Notes: generated by a model not told the origin, from the letters alone. Shown: positions 1 to 8,938, counted from the stretch's first letter. The stretch is DNA of 47,225 nucleotides from JBAZLV01 sp041650055 (GCA_041650055.1 JBAZLV010000013.1:1-47225); one strand, 5' to 3'. Numbers and translations: made by a program.

Positions 1-570
1 AAAATGCTTGAGCTCATTCAATCGGAATTATCACAAAGACGGGCGCCAAAAATGCTTGATCTCGGCTGTGGATCCGGAAGACTGGTATGTGAACTGGCCC
101 CGGAAATTCATACGTCCGGGGCACGTTGTTCCTGTCTTGATCTTGATCCTGCTGCTCTGAATTTTGTTTCTGACCGCTTGGGCTATGTCGGCTTATCAGA
201 TACTGCGGAACTACTTACATTCAATGCGCTCAGAATCATTGATTCCGACACGGCGTTGAAGGAATTCGGAATGCAAGATATTATCTGCACTCTCGGATAT
301 TTCGATCAACTCCCCGACGATTTTTTTGTAAAGCTGGTCAGAACACTGTATAGAATGCTGAACCCGGGAGGACGAAGTATTTTTGCCGTACGCAATGCGT
401 CATTCGTACGATCGAATTTGTATCAGTGGCTTGTGGATTGGAACGCGATCCATAAGCGAACCCGGTCCGATTTTGACCGGTTGTTGCAGGAAGCCAACAT
501 TCCTGATTCAACAGTATCCGTGGTTCAGTCAGACTCCGGTGCATTGCTGTTTTATACAATAACCAAGTAA
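1..570 (+). CDS. Class I SAM-dependent methyltransferase, probably 5'-truncated by the window edge
   Basis: A Rossmann-type methyltransferase core is visible. SAM-binding motif I (LDLGCGSGR) lies about 18 residues after the first visible Met, an acidic post-I strand (CLDLDP) follows about 25 residues later, and a late MLNPGG stretch is typical of methyltransferase motif III. The frame stays open through base 1. Motif I sits unusually close to the ATG at 4, so the real start is probably upstream and about 189 codons are seen here. The substrate cannot be told. It ends 25 bases from the convergent MBL-fold gene, and no terminator is evident in that gap. The family is clear; the specific role is unknown. 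Confidence 0.75.
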   Translation, partial: KMLELIQSELSQRRAPKMLDLGCGSGRLVCELAPEIHTSGARCSCLDLDPAALNFVSDRLGYVGLSDTAELLTFNALRIIDSDTALKEFGMQDIICTLGYFDQLPDDFFVKLVRTLYRMLNPGGRSIFAVRNASFVRSNLYQWLVDWNAIHKRTRSDFDRLLQEANIPDSTVSVVQSDSGALLFYTITK

Positions 571-595
571 TCGTTGTTTTCTCTACGGTCGTTTG

Positions 596-1432
596 CTAAA
601 AGAAATTCGTAATAGTTCCTTCAAGATCAAACTTGCATGCCTGATAGATAGGATCCTGGTAAAGAATAAACCAGGCAGCTTCGCGCACAAATCTGTCCAG
701 ATACAATTCTTTCATGGCAATTGAGTCGAGTGGGAAATTATCGTACGCCGTGACCCAAAGCGGATTGTAATGCATATGCGTCGGCAGGAGGTCTCCAAGA
801 TAGACCCCTTTTTCAGCCTCTGATTCCAGGGTTACTATCTGATGTCCCCGGGTATGTCCTCCCGTCAGAACCGCCTTTATCCCGCGCACAATCTCGCTTT
901 CTCCCTGCACAAGCTCCAGGTTCCCGCTTTTCTGGAGCGTTTCTATATTAATCTGCCAATAGGTGTGACTCGAACGTTTATTCGGATGCAAAACATCTTC
1001 CCATTCGGTTTTTTGAATGATATGCCTGGCTTTTGGAAACGTAAGTTCAAGCCTGCCTGCTTCATGCATCACGACTCCTGCGGAATGATCCCAGTCATAA
1101 TGACTCAGGATGACATAATCAATCTCTTCTCTCCGAATGCCGAGATCTGCGAGGTCCTGAAGAATGTACCATTCTTCCCTGATCCGAAAAATTTTCCGCT
1201 GCTTGCCAGAAAGCTTGTTCCCCAGGCCGGATTCAAGAATGATTAATTCCGTGGGCGTTTTAACAAGAATCGGCCAGGCGCGGATCGGAACATAATTGTC
1301 CTGATCCGCTGATATCTTTTTTGACCACAATGTCTTTGGCACCGGCCCGAATGCAGTTCCTCCATCCAGTTCAAAACTGCCTCCGCGAAGCCAGCATAAT
1401 TTTAACCTACCGATTTGCAGGGTTTTTTTCAT
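596..1432 (-). CDS. MBL-fold metallohydrolase, AHL-lactonase-like
   Basis: A 278-residue metallo-beta-lactamase-fold hydrolase. The metal-binding signature is HYDWDHSAG at residues 111-119, later followed by GGHTRGH near residue 192 (third metal His) and a YLGD Asp ligand about 20 residues on. This order matches the N-acyl homoserine lactonase and glyoxalase II superfamily. The usual HxHxDH signature is HxDxDH here, so the second His is an Asp, a variant known in other MBL subfamilies such as ComEC. No signal peptide is seen, so it is probably cytoplasmic. The substrate is unknown; a lactone or thioester is plausible. The stop is TAG, which shows that amber is an ordinary terminator in this genome. 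A good promoter lies about 40 bases upstream. Confidence 0.8.
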   Translation of the reverse strand: MKKTLQIGRLKLCWLRGGSFELDGGTAFGPVPKTLWSKKISADQDNYVPIRAWPILVKTPTELIILESGLGNKLSGKQRKIFRIREEWYILQDLADLGIRREEIDYVILSHYDWDHSAGVVMHEAGRLELTFPKARHIIQKTEWEDVLHPNKRSSHTYWQINIETLQKSGNLELVQGESEIVRGIKAVLTGGHTRGHQIVTLESEAEKGVYLGDLLPTHMHYNPLWVTAYDNFPLDSIAMKELYLDRFVREAAWFILYQDPIYQACKFDLEGTITNFF

Positions 1433-1472
1433 AAGAACCTTTCGCGCTCTTGAAAATTATTTCTCTTGCCGC

Positions 1473-1501
1473 ATTATAATATAATGCTGTTTTTGAAACA
1501 A
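1473..1501 (-). promoter_or_regulatory. Predicted sigma70-type promoter of the MBL-fold gene
   Basis: On the minus strand TTGTTT (plus 1496-1501), a 17-base spacer and TATAAT (plus 1473-1478) lie about 40 bases upstream of the ATG at 1432. The -10 lies inside a 17-base palindrome (1471-1487) that also presents TATAAT on the plus strand. The same spot could therefore feed the divergent sensor kinase, although no good plus-strand -35 is visible. Confidence 0.45.
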
Positions 1502-1580
1502 GCAGCCTTGAGAACCTTTTGAACTATTTGATCTCTAAAGTTTTTTTTATAAAAACCGATAGGATTGGCATAAGGAGTGT

Positions 1581-1636
1581 CTATCGTGATCAGATAGTGT
1601 AAATCTCCGGGAAAGCAATCAACTCTCGTAGTTGAT
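1581..1636 (+). promoter_or_regulatory. Two small hairpins in the leader of the sensor-kinase gene
   Basis: CTATC/GATAG (1581-1585 with 1593-1597) and ATCAACT/AGTTGAT (1618-1624 with 1630-1636) are perfect short inverted repeats. The second ends 3 bases before the AAGGAG ribosome-binding site at 1639-1644, so folding could affect initiation. I recognise no riboswitch class. Either hairpin could also be an operator half-site. Confidence 0.3.
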
Positions 1637-1648
1637 CGAAGGAGAAGC

Positions 1649-3754
1649 ATGCGCTTTTCATGTATGCGTTTCATATTCATGTGGAGTGTGCTCATTTTAT
1701 TTTTACTAATGAGCACTTCTTCCCGGGCAGAACAATCCGTTATCGTCGCTGGCAGTGATCATGATTTCCCTCCGTACGAATTCACACAAAATGGAAAACC
1801 AACCGGTTTCACCGTGGAATTGATGCAGGCTGTTGCTGATGTCATGGGTTTCACCGTGAAATTCGAGCCTGGTCCGTGGAATAAGATTTTACGGGGATTA
1901 CAAGAGCAAAAAATCGATGTTCTAACAGGAATGAGCTTTTCTGAAGATCGAACCAAATTCTACACGTTTACGGTTCCGCATACCATGATTTTCCCCGGCT
2001 TGTTCGTACGCAAAGGATCCTCAATCCGTTCTTTGGATGATCTTAAGAATAAAGAAATTGTCGTTCAGGACGCCGACATTATGCACGAATACCTGAAAAA
2101 AAATCATCCGGATGTCAAAATTATTACGGTGGCCGATCCTCCTGAAGGATTGCGGCTTGTCTCCTCCGGAAAACACGATGGCATCCTCCTGGCATCGGAA
2201 GTCCACGGCCACTATACTATCAATTATTTTGGCCTCATGAACCTCGTTCCTGTAAAAACGAATCTGCCTCCCATACGCTACTGTTTTTCCATGCTGGTAG
2301 AAAATGAAGCCCTGCGACATAAACTGGATCAAGGGTTTAATATCCTCAAGGCAACAGGAAAATATCAGGAAATCTATAACAAATGGTATGGAATTTATGA
2401 ACAACAGCACTGGTGGGCAACCATCAGGTATTTTGTGCTATCCCTTCTTCTGATCGGTATCCTTTTTTTCGGCAGTGTTGTCTGGTCGCGTTTGCTCCAG
2501 CAGCAGGTCAGGATACGCACTGCTGAACTCCATGCCAGTGAAGATGAACTGCGAAAAGCGCATGCTGAATTGGAACAGCGAGTAGAAGAAAGAACAGCAG
2601 AATTAACACAGGCGTATGAACAGCTGCGCACGTCAGAAGAAAAATACCGGAGTCTCGTTGATAATATCAATATATGCGTATACCAAAGTACAGTTGACCA
2701 TCCTGGACAATTCCTTCGCGTAAATCCTGCGATGGTTGAAATGTCGGGTTACGATTCAGCAGAGGATCTGATGAATCTGCCGGTTGCCAACCTGTATCAG
2801 AATCCCCAGGATCGTCAACGAATTTTGGATGCACTAAAACAAAACGGGTTTGTCAAGGACATAGAAATCCCCATGATAAAAAAGGACGGTGCGGTCGTTT
2901 GGGCATCGCTCACCATGAACGTTAAATATGATGAAGAAAGAAAAATCAAATGGATTGATGGGGTGGGAGAGGATATCACGGAACGCCGGCGTGCCCAGAA
3001 AATGCTTGCGCGCAAAACCGCTGAACTCGAGCGTTCAAACAAGGAACTTGAACATTTTGCCTCGATTGCTTCCCACGACCTGAAGGCGCCGCTGACCGCC
3101 ATCGCTGGATTTGCCCAGGTTCTGGAGATCAGGTCAAAGGACTCGCTTGATGAGCAGTCCCAGCGTGCGTTGACACACATTATCAAGGGAACGTACCGGA
3201 TGGAAGCCTTGATTAACGACCTTCTTGCCTATGCGCGCGTAACGAGCGATGGCCGGTGTTTCAAGCTTGTGGATATGAAAATCATTTTCGACATCATGCT
3301 CACGAACCTCGAGCTTGCCATTGCGGAAAATCACGCTGCAATCAGCTGCGGTGATCTTCCGGTTATATACGGAGATGAGATACAGTTTGTGCAGTTATTT
3401 CAGAATCTGGTTGGCAATGCATTGAAATACCGGAATGAAAAGCCGCCGGTTGTTCAGATTACCGCGGAACGGCTCAACGGCTCTGCTTTTGCAGTCGACC
3501 CTCTGCATTCCTCTCAGGACCAGGGATGGCTTTTTTCAGTGAAAGATAATGGCATTGGAATCGATCAGGATCACTTTGATTCCATTTTCCAGATTTTCAA
3601 GCGGGTGCATCGAGAGGAAAAATATACGGGGACGGGTATCGGACTCGCTATTTGTCAGAAAATCGTTGAACGCCATGGAGGCCGGATCTGGGTTGAATCA
3701 AAACCGGGGAAAGGTTCTATCTTCTATTTTACAATCCCGGATCATCATTCATAA
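1649..3754 (+). CDS. Hybrid sensor histidine kinase: SBP_bac_3 - TM - coiled coil - PAS - HisKA - HATPase
   Basis: A 701-residue membrane sensor kinase. An N-terminal signal segment (about 1-27) precedes a periplasmic amino-acid-binding-type domain (SBP_bac_3, about 30-245). A single transmembrane helix (about 258-278), a coiled coil (about 280-330) and a PAS/PAC domain (about 335-450) follow. The HisKA H-box SHDLKAPL carries the phospho-accepting His476. The ATPase domain has an N-box (FQNLVGNALKYR), a G1 box (DNGIGID) and a G2 box (GTGIGLAI). AAGGAG 5 bases before the ATG fixes the start. The layout resembles BvgS-like kinases that sense small ligands through a periplasmic-binding domain. 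No response regulator is adjacent, so its partner is elsewhere. The convergent gene is a solute-binding lipoprotein, but a functional link is only a guess. Confidence 0.9.
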   Translation: MRFSCMRFIFMWSVLILFLLMSTSSRAEQSVIVAGSDHDFPPYEFTQNGKPTGFTVELMQAVADVMGFTVKFEPGPWNKILRGLQEQKIDVLTGMSFSEDRTKFYTFTVPHTMIFPGLFVRKGSSIRSLDDLKNKEIVVQDADIMHEYLKKNHPDVKIITVADPPEGLRLVSSGKHDGILLASEVHGHYTINYFGLMNLVPVKTNLPPIRYCFSMLVENEALRHKLDQGFNILKATGKYQEIYNKWYGIYEQQHWWATIRYFVLSLLLIGILFFGSVVWSRLLQQQVRIRTAELHASEDELRKAHAELEQRVEERTAELTQAYEQLRTSEEKYRSLVDNINICVYQSTVDHPGQFLRVNPAMVEMSGYDSAEDLMNLPVANLYQNPQDRQRILDALKQNGFVKDIEIPMIKKDGAVVWASLTMNVKYDEERKIKWIDGVGEDITERRRAQKMLARKTAELERSNKELEHFASIASHDLKAPLTAIAGFAQVLEIRSKDSLDEQSQRALTHIIKGTYRMEALINDLLAYARVTSDGRCFKLVDMKIIFDIMLTNLELAIAENHAAISCGDLPVIYGDEIQFVQLFQNLVGNALKYRNEKPPVVQITAERLNGSAFAVDPLHSSQDQGWLFSVKDNGIGIDQDHFDSIFQIFKRVHREEKYTGTGIGLAICQKIVERHGGRIWVESKPGKGSIFYFTIPDHHS

Positions 3755-3789
3755 CCTGCACGGTCTTTTTATTATCTCATTGTCGAATG

Positions 3790-5361
3790 TTACCATGCAT
3801 CTTTATGCAGAGGAACATACCATTCGCTGATGTTATAGAGAACGCCAATCGGCGCCTGCTCAATTCCCTTAAACCGTTTATGCACAATAAGCGCCGCATC
3901 TGGTACGTAGAGAAACGCGTAGGGCTGCTCCTCGGCAAGGATTGCATGAATACGGAAATAAATTTTTTTCCGTTTTTCTCGGTCAAACGTGCGCCTGCCT
4001 TCGAGAAGCAACTGGTCTACCTCTTCATTTTTGTATCCAATAAAATTATATTCACCTTTTTTGACCTTGCTTGAATGCCAAATATCATAGAGATCAGGAT
4101 CGCGGCCCATGCCCCATCCCAGGATAATAACATCGAATGACCGTTTATCAATCTGCTCAAGAAACGCCTGCCATTCCATGACCCTGATGGCAACGTCAAC
4201 CCCTACTTTCTTGAAATTCTGCTGAATGATCTCCGCAGTCCTGATCCGTTCATTGTTTCCCTGATTCGTCATAATCGTAAAACGAAACGGTTTTCCATCC
4301 TTTTCGAGCATGCCGGTGATATCTGATTTTGTCCAGCCTGCCTGCTGAAGCAAACGAAGCGCATGCTCCGGATCGTAATCATACCGTTGTGCGGACGGAT
4401 TGTATGCCCAGGAAACGTCAGAATAGGGGCCGGTGCAGATCCGCCCAAGTCCAAGAAGGATTCCGTTGATGATGCTCTGCCGGTCTATGGCATAGGATAA
4501 TGCCTGACGTACTTTTTTGTCCGCAAAAAGTAAATTTTTCAGGTTATACGCCATAAAGGTGTAGCCATTTGAAGAATATCTGAATTTCTGATAGTTCTCC
4601 CTGATTCTCCTTGTGTCGCTTTTCCGGAAATATTGAAGCGGATTAAGTCCCATCATGTCCACCCCACCGGACAGTAACTCTTGAAACATAGTGGACATGT
4701 CAGGGATCGTACGATAAATATAGTGATCGATCTTCGGACGACCTGCAAAATGCTTGTCATACGCATCCAGCACAATTTTCTGACCTGCAACCCATTCTTT
4801 AAATTTGAACGGACCGGTACCAATGGGATTCCGGTTGAATGAATCCGTATTCAGATCTTTTCCCTGGAGACGATGCTTGGGAATAATTCCCATGCCCCAG
4901 CTTTCAAGCGCAGGTGAAAAAGGCTCCTTATAGGTAACCCGAAAAATGTACTTTCCCAGTGCTTCTGCTTTAACAACATCCATGTAGGAACTTCCATAGG
5001 GCGTTGCAACAGATGGATCGATCAGTCTTTCATACGTAAAAAGACAGTCATCGGCAGTAAATTCAACCCCGTCATGCCAGGTGACCCCTTTGCGAAGATA
5101 AAATGTAATTGTTTTCCCCTCATCGGAAACGGTCCATCGTTCGGCAAGATCCCCGACCAGTTCAATATCCTTATTATATTTCACAAGGCCATTAAAAATC
5201 TGGTCATTGATCGTTCCGGATGCATTGTCATTGGCAATGATCGGATTCAGTCGCCGTGCATCCCCGATGGAAGCGGTAACAAGAGTGTTCGGATTCCGCT
5301 CGGGCAGGTGGTAACAGGAAAAAAGCAGGAATATGGATATGAAGAAAGAGAATGTTCTCAT
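3790..5361 (-). CDS. Peptide/opine-type ABC transporter substrate-binding lipoprotein (SBP_bac_5, OppA/DppA family)
   Basis: A 523-residue solute-binding protein. A type II signal peptide ends in the lipobox LFSC with Cys16, so it should be anchored in a membrane on the periplasmic side. The body matches SBP_bac_5: a DARRLNPI-type N-terminal strand, the family signature with RKGVTWHDGVEFTADD near residues 112-127, and a late FDVIILGWG stretch. Family members bind di/oligopeptides, nickel or opines; specificity cannot be read here. No permease or ATPase gene lies next to it, so it is an orphan receptor in this window. It is transcribed away from secG, with a terminator in between. Length is normal for the family. 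Confidence 0.87.
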   Translation of the reverse strand: MRTFSFFISIFLLFSCYHLPERNPNTLVTASIGDARRLNPIIANDNASGTINDQIFNGLVKYNKDIELVGDLAERWTVSDEGKTITFYLRKGVTWHDGVEFTADDCLFTYERLIDPSVATPYGSSYMDVVKAEALGKYIFRVTYKEPFSPALESWGMGIIPKHRLQGKDLNTDSFNRNPIGTGPFKFKEWVAGQKIVLDAYDKHFAGRPKIDHYIYRTIPDMSTMFQELLSGGVDMMGLNPLQYFRKSDTRRIRENYQKFRYSSNGYTFMAYNLKNLLFADKKVRQALSYAIDRQSIINGILLGLGRICTGPYSDVSWAYNPSAQRYDYDPEHALRLLQQAGWTKSDITGMLEKDGKPFRFTIMTNQGNNERIRTAEIIQQNFKKVGVDVAIRVMEWQAFLEQIDKRSFDVIILGWGMGRDPDLYDIWHSSKVKKGEYNFIGYKNEEVDQLLLEGRRTFDREKRKKIYFRIHAILAEEQPYAFLYVPDAALIVHKRFKGIEQAPIGVLYNISEWYVPLHKDAW

Positions 5362-5410
5362 GGTGATAAATTATGAGAAGATCACAAGGGAATCATATAT
5401 TGAATTGAGA

Positions 5411-5438
5411 ATAAAAAAGGGCAGGCACTGCCTACCCT
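5411..5438 (-). terminator. Rho-independent terminator downstream of secG
   Basis: The hairpin arms are AGGG and AGGC (5418-5426) pairing with GCCT and CCCT (5430-5438), with one internal C-A mismatch and a very tight loop. On the minus strand it is followed by a T-rich tract (plus 5411-5418 is A-rich). It sits 25 bases after the secG stop, so it would end the gap-pgk-tpiA-secG transcript. Confidence 0.6.
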
Positions 5439-5462
5439 GATCGTTCATTCGAATTGCTGGCG

Positions 5463-5786
5463 TTATTTCGCGGGCTGAGATGCCGGCGGCTGCGGCGCAC
5501 TCGGTGCCGAAGGCATGGTTTGGGACTGTTCCTGCTTCACGCCTTCCATGATCGAACTTCGCTTTGACTCGACGATGGCAAGCAAAAGAGACGTAACCAT
5601 AAAGATGATCGCAGCTCCCGTCGTAAGTTTTGACAGAAAACTCTGGGCTCCTCGTGGTCCGAATACGGTCTGGGAAGCGCCACCAAAGGCCGCGCCGATG
5701 TCGGCTCCTTTCCCTTTCTGCAGTAAAACCATCAGAATTAAGATAACGGCGACAAATACATGAAGAATAATTAAAGAAATGTGCAT
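5463..5786 (-). CDS. secG: Protein translocase subunit SecG
   Basis: A 107-residue inner-membrane protein and accessory subunit of the SecYEG protein-export channel. It has two hydrophobic helices (about 3-22 and 52-72) separated by the SecG loop LLQKGKGADIGAAFGGASQ with the conserved Gly-rich/FG region. It ends in a low-complexity Pro/Ala/Gln tail. I take the ATG at 5786 (MHISLIIL) because GGGGAGG stands 7 bases before it; the longer frame from 5819 lacks a ribosome-binding site. It follows tpiA closely, a linkage common in many bacteria, and is the last gene of the glycolytic operon. Confidence 0.92.
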   Translation of the reverse strand: MHISLIILHVFVAVILILMVLLQKGKGADIGAAFGGASQTVFGPRGAQSFLSKLTTGAAIIFMVTSLLLAIVESKRSSIMEGVKQEQSQTMPSAPSAPQPPASQPAK

Positions 5787-5850
5787 TGCTTTTCCTCCCC
5801 AAGATACGTACAGCAACAATCCTCCGCGTTTCCAAAGGATTGGTAATCAA

Positions 5851-6612
5851 TCAGGTGAAATTCACCAGCGCAGCAAACGAATCCGGTTTCAGGCTCGCGC
5901 CGCCGACAAGCGCGCCGTCGATATCCGGCATGGCGAGCAGTGACGAAACGTTTTCCGGGGTGACGCTTCCTCCATACTGGATCCGAAGAGCATCCGCACT
6001 ATCCCGTGAATACTGCGCCGCTATCCGTTCTCGGATAAATGCGTGCACTTCTTCAGCCTGGTCAGGCGTCGCGGTCTTTCCCGTGCCAATTGCCCAAATC
6101 GGTTCGTAGGCTAGCACAACTCGTTTCATTTCCTGAATCGCTACATCCTTAAAGGCACCGGCCAACTGGCGCTCAATAACCTGCTTCATGACTCCTGTTT
6201 CCCGTTCATGAAGGGTTTCCCCAAAGCATACGATCGGCAACAGCCCCTTCCGCAAGGCTTGCCGGATCTTCTTGTTTACGGATTCGTCTGTTTCGCCGAA
6301 ATACTGCCTGCGCTCGCTGTGGCCAATAATAACATACTTGCATCCGGAATCCAACAGCATTTCAGCCGAAATTTCACCGGTAAAAGCGCCCTTTTCTTCC
6401 CAAAACAGGTTTTGTCCGGCAAGCGCGATATTGGTATGTTTGATAACATCATGTACTGCGGGAAGCGCGGTAAAAGGTGGGGCAACGACAATCTCGCGAT
6501 CACGTACGTTCGAAACCAGCGGGAGCAATGCCGTCACCAATTCCCGAGCCTGGGAAGGCGTCTTGTTCATTTTCCAGTTTCCGGCAAGTATAGGTATGCG
6601 TTGTTTTTTCAT
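5851..6612 (-). CDS. tpiA: Triose-phosphate isomerase
   Basis: A 253-residue cytosolic TIM-barrel enzyme that interconverts dihydroxyacetone phosphate and glyceraldehyde 3-phosphate. The N-terminal AGNWKMN carries the catalytic Lys. IGHSERR carries the electrophilic His, and AYEPIWAIGTGK holds the catalytic Glu and the mobile loop 6. The phosphate-binding QYGGSV and GALVGGASL stretches are near the C-terminus. Length is standard. It lies 11 bases downstream of pgk and upstream of secG in the same orientation, consistent with one transcript. All key residues are present. Confidence 0.97.
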   Translation of the reverse strand: MKKQRIPILAGNWKMNKTPSQARELVTALLPLVSNVRDREIVVAPPFTALPAVHDVIKHTNIALAGQNLFWEEKGAFTGEISAEMLLDSGCKYVIIGHSERRQYFGETDESVNKKIRQALRKGLLPIVCFGETLHERETGVMKQVIERQLAGAFKDVAIQEMKRVVLAYEPIWAIGTGKTATPDQAEEVHAFIRERIAAQYSRDSADALRIQYGGSVTPENVSSLLAMPDIDGALVGGASLKPDSFAALVNFT

Positions 6613-6623
6613 GGGAGTATCCT

Positions 6624-7817
6624 TTAATCTCCGTCGTCGGTAAGAGCTACAAGACCAGGGAGCTCCTTGCCTTCCAGCAATTCAAGCGATGCGCCGCCGC
6701 CGGTTGAGATGAATGTAATGCTGTCGGATACTCCTGCCCGGTTGACTGCCTCGTCAGTATCGCCTCCACCTGCAATTGTGGTTGCGTATGCGTCGGCCAC
6801 CGCGTGTGCAATCGCAAATGTACCTCGTGAATAGGCATCTTTTTCGAACATGCCCATTGGGCCGTTCCAAATAATCGTTTTTGCATCCTGGATCGCTTCT
6901 GTGTACAGCCGCACAGTCGCAGGACCAATGTCAAGCCCCACCCAGCCGGAGGGAATTTCCTGAGACGTGACAATCTTGCTTTGTGCTCCGTTATTCATAT
7001 TTTCTGCGACCACGAAATCGACCGGAAGATAGAACTTAACGCCTTTTTCACCTGCGCTTTTCCGAATGCGCTCGGCCACTTCGAACATATCCGGCTCGAC
7101 GAGGGAATTTCCCACATCGTACCCGCTCGCCTTCAAAAACGTAAAAGCCATGGCGCCGCCGACGATTACCTTGTCTACTTTATCTTTTAAGTTTTCAATA
7201 ACGCCGATTTTCCCTGACACTTTTGCTCCGCCAAGGATAGCAACAAAAGGCCGCACCGGATTCGCAACCGCTTTCTGCAGGTAGTCGATCTCTTTTTTCA
7301 TCAGGAAACCGGCAACGGACAATTTCACATGTTTCGTGATTCCATAGGTGGATGCATGAGCCCGATGCGCGGTGCCGAACGCATCGTTTACATACACATC
7401 CGCAAATGAAGCAAGCGCACGCGAGAATGCCTCATCATTCTTTTCTTCTCCTGGATGAAACCGCAGGTTTTCCAAAAGCAGCACGTCACCGGGCCGCATT
7501 CCTGCCACAAGGTGCTCCACATCAGGGCCGACACAATCATTCGCGAATTTGACCTCTTTGTTCAACAGACGATTCAGCCTTTTGGCAACCGGCGCAAGGC
7601 TTAATTTGGGATCACGTTTTCCTTTTGGCCGGTCAAGGTGCGACGCAAGAATCACCTTGGCCCCGGCATCGAGGGCAAAGTTGATAGTGGGAAGCGTGGA
7701 ACGGATTCTTCCGTCGTTCGTAATATTTCCATTCTCGTCAAGCGGAACGTTAAAATCCGCGCGAATGAAAACCCGTTTTCCCTTGATATCAACTTTGTCG
7801 ATCGTCTTTTTGTCCAT
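6624..7817 (-). CDS. pgk: Phosphoglycerate kinase
   Basis: A 397-residue two-domain kinase that makes ATP and 3-phosphoglycerate from 1,3-bisphosphoglycerate. The N-domain shows RADFNVPLDENG and the basic-patch SHLDRPKG. The C-domain shows GGAKVSGKIGV, WNGPMGMFE and the nucleotide-binding GGGDT / STGGGASLELL. I start at the ATG at 7817 (MDKKTIDKV) because AAAGGGG precedes it at normal spacing; an in-frame ATG at 7850 would add 11 unconserved residues. It lies between gap and tpiA on the same strand. Confidence 0.97.
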   Translation of the reverse strand: MDKKTIDKVDIKGKRVFIRADFNVPLDENGNITNDGRIRSTLPTINFALDAGAKVILASHLDRPKGKRDPKLSLAPVAKRLNRLLNKEVKFANDCVGPDVEHLVAGMRPGDVLLLENLRFHPGEEKNDEAFSRALASFADVYVNDAFGTAHRAHASTYGITKHVKLSVAGFLMKKEIDYLQKAVANPVRPFVAILGGAKVSGKIGVIENLKDKVDKVIVGGAMAFTFLKASGYDVGNSLVEPDMFEVAERIRKSAGEKGVKFYLPVDFVVAENMNNGAQSKIVTSQEIPSGWVGLDIGPATVRLYTEAIQDAKTIIWNGPMGMFEKDAYSRGTFAIAHAVADAYATTIAGGGDTDEAVNRAGVSDSITFISTGGGASLELLEGKELPGLVALTDDGD

Positions 7818-7840
7818 GAAAACCCCTTTGCGGTAAATTT

Positions 7841-7925
7841 CAAATGACAAAGTTCAAATATTAAACAAATTTCAAAGTTTGTGTCTTTGCTGTTTATTTG
7901 TAATTTGCCATTTGAACTTTGGAAT
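7841..7925. repeat. AT-rich spacer with 12-bp inverted repeats between gap and pgk
   Basis: CAAAGTTCAAAT at 7848-7859 is perfectly inverted at 7910-7921 (ATTTGAACTTTG). Related TTCAAAG/TTTGAA words lie between. The GAACTTTGAAC-like vocabulary reappears at 36826-36855 after the hydrogenase operon. Its role is unknown: an mRNA-processing or pause hairpin between two operon genes, or filler DNA. Confidence 0.5.
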
Positions 7926-7930
7926 TCTTC

Positions 7931-8938
7931 TTACAGTCCCTTGCCTGCCATATACAGAATCAGATCCCGCAAGCGGCAGGAATAGCCCCACTCGTTGTCA
8001 TACCATGCGATGACCTTGACCATGGTTCCTTCAATCACACTCGTAAGTGCTGCATCCACAATCGAAGAATGCGGATTTCCCTTGAAGTCGATTGAAACAA
8101 GGGGCAGTTCTTCAAATTGAAGAATGTTTTTAAGCTTGCCATTTGCAGCTTCTTTCAGAACCCCGTTTACTTCTGCAGCCGTGGTCTTGCGGGAAACATT
8201 TGCGACAAAATCAACAACCGACACATTCGGCGTCGGTACCCGGAGAGACATCCCGTCAAGCTTGCCTTTCAATTCCGGAATAACCAGGGTAACCGCCTTG
8301 GCGGCTCCGGTTGTAGTCGGAATAATCGAGAGCGCTGCTGCCCGTGCCCTGCGGAGATCTTTATGCGGGAGATCGAGAAGCTTCTGATCGTTCGTGTATG
8401 AGTGAACGGTATTCATGAGTCCGTGTTGTATCTTAAAATTGTCGTGAAGCACTTTGACCACCGGTGCGAGACAGTTTGTAGTACAGGATGCATTTGAAAC
8501 AATGTGATGTTTTGACGGATCATACGTCTCTTCATTCACGCCAAGCACAAAGGTTGCATCCGGTTCCTTGGCAGGTGCGGAAATGACCACTTTCTTTGCT
8601 CCTGCGCTAAGATGTTTGCCGGCGCTTGCTTTGTCTACGAAACGGCCGGTTGACTCGATCACGACATCAACCTTCAGATCCTTCCAGGGAAGTTCGGCAG
8701 GATCGTTTTTCGCAAGAACTCTTATTTCCTTCCCTGCAACAACAAGATTTCCTCCGCTCGCCTTAACATCAGCACTGAATTCGCCGAATACGGAATCATA
8801 TTTCAGCAAATGCGCCAGCGTCGGAGCATCCGTAATATCATTCACTGCAACAATCTCAAGATTAGGGTTATCCTGTGCGGCTCGAAATACATTCCGGCCG
8901 ATCCTGCCAAAGCCGTTGATTCCAATTTTGACTGTCAT
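7931..8938 (-). CDS. gap: Glyceraldehyde-3-phosphate dehydrogenase, type I
   Basis: A 335-residue tetrameric-type GAPDH that oxidises glyceraldehyde 3-phosphate to 1,3-bisphosphoglycerate with NAD(P)+. The dinucleotide-binding GINGFGRIGRNVFRA is at the N-terminus. The catalytic SNASCTTNCLAP contains the nucleophilic Cys. HSYTNDQKLLD, a phosphate-binding stretch and the C-terminal WYDNEWGYS are present. The ATG at 8938 is chosen because GGAGG lies 7 bases upstream; the frame can extend 5 codons further. It heads the gap-pgk-tpiA-secG block. A TATAA-like -10 lies upstream on the minus strand, but I see no convincing -35. Confidence 0.97.
   Translation of the reverse strand: MTVKIGINGFGRIGRNVFRAAQDNPNLEIVAVNDITDAPTLAHLLKYDSVFGEFSADVKASGGNLVVAGKEIRVLAKNDPAELPWKDLKVDVVIESTGRFVDKASAGKHLSAGAKKVVISAPAKEPDATFVLGVNEETYDPSKHHIVSNASCTTNCLAPVVKVLHDNFKIQHGLMNTVHSYTNDQKLLDLPHKDLRRARAAALSIIPTTTGAAKAVTLVIPELKGKLDGMSLRVPTPNVSVVDFVANVSRKTTAAEVNGVLKEAANGKLKNILQFEELPLVSIDFKGNPHSSIVDAALTSVIEGTMVKVIAWYDNEWGYSCRLRDLILYMAGKGL

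Noticed and set aside
842..1246. 134-codon plus-strand frame inside the MBL-fold gene
   Set aside because: Antisense shadow of a well-supported gene; composition is not protein-like.
1581..1636. Known riboswitch class in the sensor-kinase leader
   Set aside because: Only two short hairpins are present; conserved cores of c-di-GMP, guanidine and other common classes are absent.
5371..5850. Long minus-strand frame overlapping secG
   Set aside because: It is a shadow of secG in another frame; it shows no family pattern and no ribosome-binding site.
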